From a filamentous cyanobacterium ESFC-1 (GTDB taxonomy: Bacteria; Cyanobacteriota; Cyanobacteriia; Cyanobacteriales; Spirulinaceae), in NCBI GenBank assembly GCA_000380225.1, contig KB904821.1:3455631-3519630 (forward strand): DNA of 64,000 nt, in the 5' to 3' direction. This document shows positions 54,565-62,600 of this stretch, piece after piece (the stretch's first letter is position 1; each line of letters opens with the position of its first letter). The position numbers and the translations under genes were made by a program. The notes under the pieces were generated by a model that was not told where the DNA came from, did not search any database, and saw nothing but the letters and a program-made list of their open reading frames with translations.

Positions 54565-54897
54565 CTAAACTTGAGCGTTACAGCGACCACTGCCCCGTTC
54601 GCATTGCTTTTGACTTAATTCTGTGATGATTTCGTAGGTTTTGGCGGTGTTCTGGTTCGGCTTGGAATTAATGCGACCGCTACCCCGTTCTTTGGTTTGA
54701 CCATCGAGACGACCACTGCCGCGTTCCTTGGTTTGACCATCAAGGCGACCACTACCGCGTTCTTTGGTTTGAGTTAAATTAAGGTTAGCAATTTGAGCAT
54801 TGGGAGAATCAGTAATCTCAGATTCAATCGTTACGGCCTTCACAGGCACGGAGATTGATAGTATGCTCAAAAGCAGAATAGCAAGGTAAGTGTGCAT
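54565..54897 (-). CDS. patX: PatX-type RGSGR peptide precursor with four ERGSGR copies
   Basis: 110 residues from the ATG at 54897 (an in-frame GTG at 54948 is less likely, as an inverted repeat lies between). A Sec-type signal peptide covers about residues 1-21 (MHTYLAILLLSILSISVPVK). The mature part carries RGSGR at residues 47-51, 59-63, 71-75 and 101-105, each preceded by Glu. The first three form a 12-residue repeat (TKERGSGRLDGQ); the last is bracketed by C99 and C106 (QCERGSGRCNAQV). RGSGR is the PatS/HetN pentapeptide that inhibits HetR. The position upstream of hetR and the signal peptide match PatX as described for cyanobacteria. Four copies in one precursor is unusual. Confidence 0.88.
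   Translation of the reverse strand: MHTYLAILLLSILSISVPVKAVTIESEITDSPNAQIANLNLTQTKERGSGRLDGQTKERGSGRLDGQTKERGSGRINSKPNQNTAKTYEIITELSQKQCERGSGRCNAQV
54674..54780 (-). repeat. 36-bp tandem repeat encoding the ERGSGR units
   Basis: Three 36-bp units lie in tandem, each beginning with CGACCACT or CGACCGCT and containing CGTTCTTTGGTTTGACC (plus-strand reading). They differ by a few mostly silent bases, so the peptide ERGSGR is kept while DNA drifts. A fourth, separate copy of the peptide is at 54582-54600. Confidence 0.8.
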
Positions 54898-54906
54898 AGC
54901 AAATAT

Positions 54907-54935
54907 CCGTGTCAGGTATCTATTTCCTGATACGG
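54907..54935 (-). promoter_or_regulatory. Inverted repeat just upstream of the patX start
   Basis: Arms CCGTGTCAGG (54907-54916) and CCTGATACGG (54926-54935) match at nine of ten positions around a nine-base spacer. It ends ten bases before the chosen ATG. It could be an operator for a dimeric regulator or a leader hairpin masking translation. It does not resemble the HetR site known upstream of hetP. Confidence 0.55.
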
Positions 54936-55037
54936 AGTTTTTCTGCACTGATCAGGACGAAATAAATGTCCTTGGTGACGGAAAAAAGTTTGCTATCCCT
55001 GGATGTACGGGGTTCTCACCTAGGGCGGTACGGTTTT

Positions 55038-55508
55038 CTACAGTACCGCAAAAAAGCTACGATCTAGCTCATAACCCAACGCTTGAGCGAGGGCTTGCAG
55101 TTTGGCAGGACTGGGAATGTTTTGTTGTTTTAACCAATCGCTTAAAATAAACATTTTTTGCATGACAAAGATTTCTAAAGCTTCGGGATTGTATTGAATC
55201 CCCTCGGTACGACTAAACTGATGGGGAACCAACATCGCCACATAGCGGTACAGTTCCCCGGCTTGACCGTCGAGTAGAAATAAAAACCAAGGATAAGCCG
55301 CATCAAGCCGCACAAACCACAGCCGAATCTCGGGAATTTCCGAAAGTTCTCTGGGGTCGTTGGGTTCGCGGGGATAGTTGATTTCAAAGCTGACTTGTTT
55401 TTCGAGGGAAACGGGGGAAGCCGAGGCGATCGCCCCTTGGACGGGAGATAGGTCTAAACTCTGAATTTGCTTGGCATCTAAAGAAATAATCACGCTTTTA
55501 AGGAACAA
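55038..55508 (-). CDS. crr6: CRR6 family NdhI maturation factor
   Basis: A 156-residue protein with the CRR6 (DUF1817) pattern: FEINYPREPNDPRELSEIPE (about residues 42-61), IRLWFVRLDAAYPWFLFLLD, MLVPHQFSRTEGIQYNPEAL (about 92-111) and LEIFVMQKMFILSDWLKQQ. CRR6 helps assemble the NdhI subunit into photosynthetic NDH-1 in cyanobacteria and chloroplasts. The start is TTG at 55508, with a GTG five codons later as an alternative. It is divergent from the DUF6464 gene. A short inverted repeat GCGGTAC/GTACCGC overlaps its stop. Confidence 0.9.
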   Translation of the reverse strand: MFLKSVIISLDAKQIQSLDLSPVQGAIASASPVSLEKQVSFEINYPREPNDPRELSEIPEIRLWFVRLDAAYPWFLFLLDGQAGELYRYVAMLVPHQFSRTEGIQYNPEALEIFVMQKMFILSDWLKQQNIPSPAKLQALAQALGYELDRSFFAVL

Positions 55509-55529
55509 TGAATAATGAACAATTTACAA

Positions 55530-55562
55530 TGAGTTAATTTAATAACCAAATAACCAATAACC
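55530..55562. repeat. AATAACC heptads ending at the DUF6464 start codon
   Basis: Three or so AATAACC units (about 55540-55561) run directly into the ATG at 55563, as also seen at 32252 and 51008. Confidence 0.7.
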
Positions 55563-55868
55563 ATGTTGGAGATTGTATTCATTGGCATTTTGGTGTTAAT
55601 TCCCTTGGTGCTATCTGAAGTCGGACGAAGACGCGCTCGTCAGCAATGGCAAACGCGACTCAAGCAAATTTTAAACCAAAATCGCGGTTATTCTGGCCGA
55701 GGCGCGATCGCGTCCTTCTCGGCGAAACCGCCGGAAGTTTTAGGCGATCGCACTTGTGTGTATAATGCTCGTTCCACCCATCTTCGTTGTGTGGTCAATC
55801 CGTCGGGCCCCTGTTCGGGTTGTCCTCACTATCAACCCCGGTTTAAAACTTTGAAGAAAGGGGAATAG
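55563..55868 (+). CDS. DUF6464 family small cysteine-rich membrane protein
   Basis: A 101-residue protein. An N-terminal transmembrane helix (residues 3-18, EIVFIGILVLIPLVLS) is followed by a basic stretch and a C-terminal cysteine cluster: RTCVYNARSTHLRCVVNPSG and PCSGCPHYQP (four Cys, about residues 65, 76, 84 and 87). The pattern suits a small metal- or Fe-S-binding domain on the cytoplasmic or lumenal side, but function is unknown. It is found across cyanobacteria. The following 260 bases are the HEARO-like RNA region. Confidence 0.8.
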   Translation: MLEIVFIGILVLIPLVLSEVGRRRARQQWQTRLKQILNQNRGYSGRGAIASFSAKPPEVLGDRTCVYNARSTHLRCVVNPSGPCSGCPHYQPRFKTLKKGE

Positions 55869-55889
55869 ATAAGATAAGATAAGGCAACT

Positions 55890-56194
55890 CCTGTGGGGGC
55901 GTATGGCTTAAATTCCCACATAAACGGGGTTTTAGCAGTAGGGGGTCACGCAATCGAGACCATGACGGCAAACCAGATTCAATGACCTCCACCGACTACG
56001 CGCGTGTATGGGGGAGCGATCGGAGATAACCCGGTCGTAGCTGCGAATAGGCTATTCAGGTTAGTGCGGCAACACTTCCAGCCGCTTCTCTAGGTTGGAT
56101 TATCTGTAAGGCCCTGGAATCTCAGGGAGTGGTATCAAACCAGACACACCGTACTAGCTGGCTTAAGAGACCTGTAGTTGGGGAATTATCTTCC
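55890..56194 (+). ncRNA. HEARO / omega-RNA-like leader of an IscB relic
   Basis: Several stems lie between the DUF6464 stop and the IscB-like start: TGTGGG (55892) with CCCACA (55915); GGGGGTCA (55941-55948) with TGACCTCC (55983-55990); CGATCGG with CCGGTCG near 56020-56040; and CCCTG (56112-56116) with CAGGG (56123-56127). Position directly before an IscB/RRXRR-family frame and length near 300 bases fit the HEARO (omega) RNAs of such elements. The boundaries are approximate. It was identified by context and structure, not by alignment. Confidence 0.6.
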
Positions 56195-56629
56195 ATGCAA
56201 CGTATCCCAGTACAAAACCCTGACGGCACAACCGCTATGCCCACAAAGCGCACCCGCGCTGAAAAATGGGTAAAACAGGGTAAAGCCCAGTGGGTCAAAA
56301 CCGACCTCCGAATCAAAGCTGTCCGCCTACGCACTGTTACCCGACACGGCTTCCGAAAAGGAGATTTGGTTCGGGCTGAAATGGCAGGACGCATCTCCAT
56401 GGGCTATGTGAGTGGTGACACCGCCCGTCAGGTGTCTGTATCTGATTTCAATTGGAAGCGAATTGGCCAGTTTACCGCTTCCAAAGTTCAATTACTCGAT
56501 CGCGCAACGGGCATTCTGGTTACTTGCCCGAAGATATTGTTAGTCAACGGGGCAACCCCGCCGACTAACGCTCCTATCCCTCTCTCACCTGCTGCGCGAG
56601 GTGGGGGTATCAAAGGAGTTTTTTCATGA
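56195..56629 (+). CDS. Internally deleted IscB-like (RRXRR family) protein
   Basis: 144 residues from the ATG at 56195 (an earlier ATG at 56129 lies within the RNA). Residues 1-47 are the N-terminal PLMP-type domain: MQRIPVQNPDGTTAMPTKRT and AEKWVKQGKAQWVKTDL. Residues about 49-112 match the C-terminal end of cyanobacterial RRXRR/IscB proteins: TVTRHGFRKGDLVRAEMAG, QVSVSDFNWKRIGQFTASKV, LLDRATGILVTC. The 250-300 residues between, with RuvC and HNH nuclease parts and the RRXRR bridge, are missing without a frameshift. The last 25 residues are unrelated. Its TGA overlaps the ATG of the next gene (ATGA). Confidence 0.78.
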   Translation: MQRIPVQNPDGTTAMPTKRTRAEKWVKQGKAQWVKTDLRIKAVRLRTVTRHGFRKGDLVRAEMAGRISMGYVSGDTARQVSVSDFNWKRIGQFTASKVQLLDRATGILVTCPKILLVNGATPPTNAPIPLSPAARGGGIKGVFS

Positions 56630-58671
56630 AACATCAAGATCGATTGGGGCGCTTGCCTGTGGGAGCTTCCCAGAAAAAGTCTAATCATTACAAGCAAGCC
56701 AACACTAACCCACGCTCAGAGGCTGATTCTAGCGTTTTTCCCCAAGATAGTTCTACTGACTCAGCGAATGCTACTGCTTATGCCGAAGCAGACAACCCCG
56801 CAGAAACCGCTTCACCTTCTAAGGGTTCGCGTTGGCTGTGGTTGGTCAAGTGGCAAACTTGGGGGGTGTTGTTGGTGGCAGTCACCGGAAGCTTGGGCTT
56901 TGTCGCGACGGCGGCTTTACTGCGCTTACCCGCATTGCCCAGTTGTCCCCAGTTGTATTTGCCCATGGCTTCGGCTTCGATGCGCTTGTATTGCGCTCAA
57001 CTGGCGGCTAACCAGCAAACCCGCCAAGGTATTCTCGAGGCGATCGCCCTCGTTGAAGCCTTACCCCCAGACCACCCGATGCGCCCCGAACTCAACCGCA
57101 ACTTGGAGTTGTGGGCCCTGGATTTACTGGATTTAGCCGAAGAAACTTATCAAGACGGTCAACTCGAAGATGCGATCGCGACCGCGCGGGATGTAGCGAA
57201 ATACGTCCCCCCGGCTGAAATCGAAGACCGGATCGAGCGCTGGCAAGCCACTTGGCAAGAAGCCGAAGCCATCGCCAAGGTGGCCGAAGATTTGATGCTG
57301 GAAGCCAAATGGGCCCAAGCTTTTCGCAATGCCGCCAAACTGACGAATCTCGGCAATCGCTATTGGGCGACGACCCGCTATCGTCAGCTTTACGAACGTA
57401 TCGAACTGGCGCAAGAAGAAAGCCGCCGTTTAGATAAGGCTTATGCTGCTTTACAACGGGGAACTGCCGATAGTTTACTCGAAGCGGTGGAAATGGCCGA
57501 AGCCATCCCCCCGGAAAGTACTGCTTATCAAGAAGCCCAAGACTTGGTTCAAAAGGCGGGGGAAAAGTTGATGGATTTGGCTGTGGCCCGTTTAGAAGCG
57601 GGGGCTTGGACTGAAGTGATGGCGATTACGAACAAAGTCCCCCTCAAGCTCGATCTGCAAGAGGAAATGCAGGATTTGAATAATTTAGCCGAAGCCGGGT
57701 CAAAAGCTGAAATCGGGACTTTAACCGGTTTACAACTGGCGATTCAAGAAGCTGAAAGTGTCCCCCCCGGTCGCCCCATGTACGACCGCGCTCAAAAGCT
57801 GATTCGCAGTTGGCGCTCAGAAATTCAAGCGGTGACTTATCTCGAAGAAGCCGAGCGCTTGGCTGCTCGGGGCGGTTTAGGAGACTTGAGTGCTGCGGTC
57901 GCGGAAGCCCGTTCGGTGGCCTCGTCTAATCCTCGTCACGGTGAAGCCCAGCGCAAAATCAATCAGTGGACGAGTCGCATTGAAGCGATTGAAGACCGAC
58001 CGATTCTCGATCAAGCGGAAGCCTTGGCGAGTGCGGGTACAGATTCCGGGTTACAACAAGCTATTGCTGAGGCTAACAAAATTAGCCGGGGTCGGGCCCT
58101 CCACAGCGAAGCCCAACGGCGAATTCGGCAATGGCGCAGTCAAGTTCAACGCAACCAAGACCGACCGATTTTATCCGAAGCGCAGTCTTTGGCGAATCGT
58201 GGCGATTTAGATAGTGCTATTAGTGTGGCTCAGAAAATCCAACGCGATCGCGCTCTTTATGATGAAGCTCGTTCTAATATTACGCGCTGGCGCGACGAAC
58301 AAACCGGACGCAGTAATCTCGACCGCGCTTATCAATTGGCGCAACGGGGTAATGTTGAGGGGATTGTCGCGGCGATTGCTACGGCACAGCGTATTCCCAC
58401 CACTAGCAGCGTATATCGGCAAAGTGTCCAAGCGATTAATAATTGGAGCGATCGCCTGTTAGCGCTCGCGGGTCAACAAGCTAATGTAAACTTAAATGAA
58501 GCGATCGCGATCGCGGAAAAAATCCCCGAAGGCACATCGGCTTATCAAGGCGCAAGGGCGCAGATTCAAGTCTGGAAGCAACGTCTAGAGCCACAAGTTC
58601 CTGTAACTGCTCCTATCCCTGAAGACAGCTTGCCCCCCGCAGAACCTAATTCTACGCTCTCTAACCCCTAA
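56626..58671 (+). CDS. Single-pass membrane protein with helical repeat domain (unknown function)
   Basis: A 681-residue protein found throughout cyanobacteria, sometimes labelled chromosome segregation ATPase though no ATPase motif is present. A disordered basic head (1-65) precedes a transmembrane helix (about residues 74-100, WQTWGVLLVAVTGSLGFVA) and the conserved segment PSCPQLYLPMASASMRLYCA. The rest is a chain of TPR-like helical hairpins of about 60-70 residues, with recurring ALASAGTDSGLQQAIAEANK- and RALYDEARSNI-type units, probably periplasmic. The ribosome site AAAGGAG lies seven bases before the ATG, inside the IscB relic. The insertion of that relic probably changed this gene's promoter. 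Confidence 0.7.
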   Translation: MKHQDRLGRLPVGASQKKSNHYKQANTNPRSEADSSVFPQDSSTDSANATAYAEADNPAETASPSKGSRWLWLVKWQTWGVLLVAVTGSLGFVATAALLRLPALPSCPQLYLPMASASMRLYCAQLAANQQTRQGILEAIALVEALPPDHPMRPELNRNLELWALDLLDLAEETYQDGQLEDAIATARDVAKYVPPAEIEDRIERWQATWQEAEAIAKVAEDLMLEAKWAQAFRNAAKLTNLGNRYWATTRYRQLYERIELAQEESRRLDKAYAALQRGTADSLLEAVEMAEAIPPESTAYQEAQDLVQKAGEKLMDLAVARLEAGAWTEVMAITNKVPLKLDLQEEMQDLNNLAEAGSKAEIGTLTGLQLAIQEAESVPPGRPMYDRAQKLIRSWRSEIQAVTYLEEAERLAARGGLGDLSAAVAEARSVASSNPRHGEAQRKINQWTSRIEAIEDRPILDQAEALASAGTDSGLQQAIAEANKISRGRALHSEAQRRIRQWRSQVQRNQDRPILSEAQSLANRGDLDSAISVAQKIQRDRALYDEARSNITRWRDEQTGRSNLDRAYQLAQRGNVEGIVAAIATAQRIPTTSSVYRQSVQAINNWSDRLLALAGQQANVNLNEAIAIAEKIPEGTSAYQGARAQIQVWKQRLEPQVPVTAPIPEDSLPPAEPNSTLSNP

Positions 58672-58718
58672 CCCCGTAGGCAAGCTGCCATTCTTTTTGT
58701 ATAATAGTCACCAGCATT

Positions 58719-58790
58719 GCGGATATAGTTCAGTGGTAGAACGTCAGCTTCCCAAGCTGAATGTCGTGGGTTCGAGTCCCATTATCCGCT
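58719..58790 (+). tRNA. tRNA-Gly(CCC)
   Basis: A 72-base cloverleaf. The acceptor arms GCGGATA (58719-58725) and TATCCGC (58783-58789) pair perfectly, with discriminator T58790. The D arm has AGTTCAGTGGTAGA, the anticodon loop TTCCCAA carries CCC at 58751-58753 and the T arm GTGGGTTCGAGTCCCAT is complete. No CCA is encoded. A -10-like TATAAT lies at 58700-58705. Confidence 0.95.
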
Positions 58791-58814
58791 TTTTCCCGTT
58801 ACCAAAAATTCTGG

Positions 58815-59258
58815 GTTTAAAGCCCCGTCCTTCAAGGACGGCTTTATATTATAATATTGGTGTGCGAGTGACCAGTAATGTGGGCCGCACTACAACAAAC
58901 CTAACCAACTCAATAGTTAAAGTAAGGGGTTTTCAGCACAATCCTTGTTGATGTAAAACTTTAAGGGTGTAGTTGTGAAAACAAACTGTCTTGGTGCGCG
59001 TTCCCTTGCTACTCGCGCGTTCCCTTGCGCCTTACGGCGGCGCGGGGTCGCTCGTCTTACGGCGACGCGGGGTCGCACCGCTTTTGCGTCCGGGCAGGAC
59101 GTATCTTGGACTAGAAACCAAGAAACAAAACGCTCGTTGAGTCGGTCTAACGGGGACTAAGGGGAGGATATTTAGGTGTCTGTCGATCCAAAGTCTAGTT
59201 AAGAGGCAACCTGAAAGAAACGAGAATCCTCGACCGTTTACGGCGAGGAGTTGTCAAT
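58815..59258 (+). mobile_element. IS200/IS605-type relic with TnpB-associated ends
   Basis: The left end has a stem-loop AAAGCC...GTCC-loop-GGAC-GGCTTT (58819-58845), like the subterminal hairpin bound by TnpA in this family. The right end has CCTCGACCGTTTACGGCGAGG (59228-59248) followed by AGTTGTCAATC, like the end and 3' guide-RNA scaffold of TnpB elements. The 400 bases between hold no intact tnpB; a 61-codon frame at 58975-59160 (…AFASGQDVSWTRNQETKRSL) may be its C-terminal scrap. Two GGCG(G/A)CGCGGGGTCGC copies (about 59036-59076) are an inner direct repeat. Confidence 0.5.
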
Positions 59259-59698
59259 CGCTTGTTTAACCGCGTGAATTTGATTCGCGTTTTGGGTGCG
59301 ATAACGCTTTCAGCGTTAGTGGCTTGTTGTCGTCATTAACCCTCACATTATTAAAACTTTATTCCTTTTTTAGCGATCAACAAGTCTAGGTCAATGACTA
59401 GATTTGCCCCTCAATCTTTTTGAGCTAAATTGCTAAAAACTCTTGACTCGCGGAAATTCGCATGGTAGTATGTGAGTGTGGAAAAATATGGCCGCATATA
59501 GGGTACTTCTTCCTCGAAAAGTCGCGAAAGCAAGACAAGCCAAGGCTTTGTAGGTTTCCCTTCCCTCTACACAAAATTCCTGCCCTCCCCAAAAAACCCC
59601 TTCACTTACGTTTTCTTTTCGACTGCCAAACCTTTCAAATTCAAACTCTATAACCCAGACAGGGAGGGAGTTTCACCCCCCCAACACCCCCTCTAACC
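59259..59698. other. Intergenic region without recognisable genes
   Basis: 440 bases between the IS relic and the WGR-HEAT gene end. One small hairpin (AACGCTTTCAGCGTT at 59309-59323) and a C-rich patch (TTTCACCCCCCCAACACC near 59670) stand out. No coding frame or RNA gene could be supported. Confidence 0.5.
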
Positions 59699-62600
59699 TT
59701 ATTGCCTGGTCAAGGTCACGGCCTGCCGGGCTAAAGGTAAGTTTAATTGGGGATACTTTTGCTTTAATTTGAGCATTAATTGAATGGTTTTGGCCTTATC
59801 TCCTATCGCAATAGTTAGGGATTGACGGGTGAGGATTTCTGCGGTGATGCGGGCTGCTTCTGGATGTGCGATCGCCTCTTTTTCTAAGAAAGCAAAAACG
59901 CGATCTTTAGCAATCCGACCGCGATTCACTTGGGATAAAACCGTAATAAAATAAGGCTTTAATGCCCGCAAACGTTCGAGATTCCCCGACGCATATTCGG
60001 TCAGAAAACGAGTTGCGAATTGCTGCATATCCCCACTGGGATGTTCGCTGAATTTAAGGAGATAATCTTGGCCATAATCTTCTTCAAAAAACTGTAATGC
60101 CAGATTACGGCCAAATTGACGAACATCCTCGCGGGTACTATCGCAAACACTAACCATCACTTCGGGAGACCAATCTGTTGCGGTAAAGCCTTCAAAAAGC
60201 TGACGTGCAAATGCCCTCGAATCTTCCCAAGTTGATTCTAATAAACGGATAGCCGTAATCATTTCTGGGACTTGATAGCGAATGGGAGAATTAAGCCGTT
60301 GTTCAAACATTTGCCAAGCGGCTTGTCGTACTGCCAAAACTTCACGATCCGCCAGTTTCACAATTTGGGCGGTTGTTAACTCTTGTTCCCAAGTTGAATA
60401 ATTTTCTTGTAATGCTAATCCGCCTAATTCTTGTGCCGCAGACGACTTTGCGCGTAATAACCGCATGGCAACTTCGCGGTCAATATGAGCCATCCAGCCG
60501 GGTAACTCATGGGTCAGTAATGTCAAACAATCACTGTGGACATTTTCGTGTTGTTCGGGAACTAAAAGTAAGGTAATAATTTCTGTTGCCAAACGAGCGT
60601 TAAATTCAGGATAGCTACGAGCTAAACGGCGAATCAAAGGACGGATATTTTGGCGAATATCAGCTTGTTGCGCCATTGTCATGGCCAAAAGAGTGTCATA
60701 TTTTTCTAAAAGTATTTCATCGGGAAGCTGGCTAAAGAGTTGCATGGCTAACTCTCGTACAGTTGGGTAAGGAGAATCTAGTAAAGTGTCAATTAAACCG
60801 GAAGGCAATTGGCTAGGGGGCATTTCGTGAAGAAGTAAAATGCGGACTCCTAGTAATTGTAGAGTTGAGATATTACTGGTAACGAGATTGCGGATAGTAT
60901 TGAGATTCAGAGTTGGTAAAACTGCTTCAAATTGTTCGAGGAGTAGATTACTGATATCTTCGATAATATTGATTGAATCTGGGGTTAAATTGAGTAACTC
61001 GGAAATTAGAGTTTCACCGACAGATTGAGCCTGAGATTGAGGTAAACTGTTTTGAGTCAAAAACTGTTTGATAAATGCTCGATTGTCAGGATAGGGACTG
61101 AGGGCGATCGCGATTAACTCATCTAGATTTTGAGAGAGTAAATCGGGATAATCCATCAACCAGTCCTGGGCTTGTTGTCGCGCAGGTTGATAAACACAAC
61201 TTAGTAACACTTTCAGTAAATCTAAATTCGGTTGTTGGTAGCGCGATCGCACAATATTCAAACCCAACTGCACTACAAACTCATTCTGACTTTGCAGTAA
61301 AGAAATCATATCCTCGTGAGATAGCATCGGCCAGACATTCTGACAATCTTGCAACACCTTGGCCGCAAATTCTTGGATTACCGTACAATCACTTTCAAGT
61401 AATAGCGTCAATACACAATCAGGATGTTGTTCCCACAACTGGGGATAAGATTCTTCGCGCACATCCGGGGCTACATCTCCGGGGTTATAATCCCCTTGAC
61501 AACGCCAAGCCACCGGATGAGGAATATAACGCGGACTATTGCCATAAATAATATGATTGAGTAAATGGCGATCGGCAAAAGCATCCCATTTATGGGTATA
61601 GTTATTCGTCTGTCCAGCCCCAGTAGCATCTCTGTGATAGTAGCTTCCCGAAGAAACTTTAATCGGCTCTTTATCTGCCTCGCGATATTGTTTCAAAAGA
61701 GCTGTCGCTATTTCTACATAAAGCCGGGAATTAGTTTCAGCCAATTGTTGTAAAGTGCGCCAAATACGTCGTCGGAAATAATTGCGAGTTTTCCGGGTAT
61801 AAAGACGGTAATAGTAACTTTTATAAATATCGAAGCGATAGGCAAACTGAATGTACATCTCCCAGTCTTGGCGATATTCCGCCATTTTGAAAATATGTCG
61901 TAATCGCTGCCAAACATATTGTTGAGAAAAAGGTCGATTGCGATTTTGACTTTTGAGCAAATATACAATAAAACCGCGTGTCGTTTCATTATTAATCCGG
62001 TAGCAACGCTCGATAATTGTATAAAAATCAATCCAATATTGATTTTGATGTTCTCTGACGGCAGCTTCAAAGTCGCGAACATTCCAATTTGAGTACTGAT
62101 TGGCTTGCGGTTCGGGGGGAGGAGAAATATATTGTTGCCATTCAGGAGGTAACTGTTCAATGCGACGGCAAATTGCTGCTCGTATACTGGAATCGCGCTG
62201 CCAATTCCACCAATTACGAGAACTGCGAAACCACTTTATGGTTGTATCAACAATCGGGTCGAGAACTGTTTTTTTCGCTTCTTCGTGACAAGCATTAAAC
62301 GCTTTATGTAAGGCTTCAGGAGTCCCGGTTTTTACCACTTCCTGTAAACTTTCCGGCAGGGCTTCTAACTCCTGCTGCTGCATTTCTTGTTGTGTCGTCT
62401 CGTCAGCCAGTTTGAATAAAGCCTCCCAAGCCATATATTTCACAAAATCTGGCGTTTCTGAACTTTCCCACAATTGTTGTAGCGGGGGAATTGCCTCCTC
62501 GCCACCACAACATCCCAAAGCTGCTGCGATACAATAATCTCGCAAAGGTGTATCTGTACCGAGTAAGGGAATGAGGAGGGGAGTCGCTTCTGGGATTTGT

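Noticed and set aside
55024-55048. GCGGTAC/GTACCGC hairpin at the crr6 stop as a terminator
   Set aside because: No T-run follows the hairpin on the minus strand, so termination cannot be supported.
58697-58951. Open frame across the tRNA-Gly
   Set aside because: It overlaps a perfect tRNA and the IS left end and has no protein-like content.
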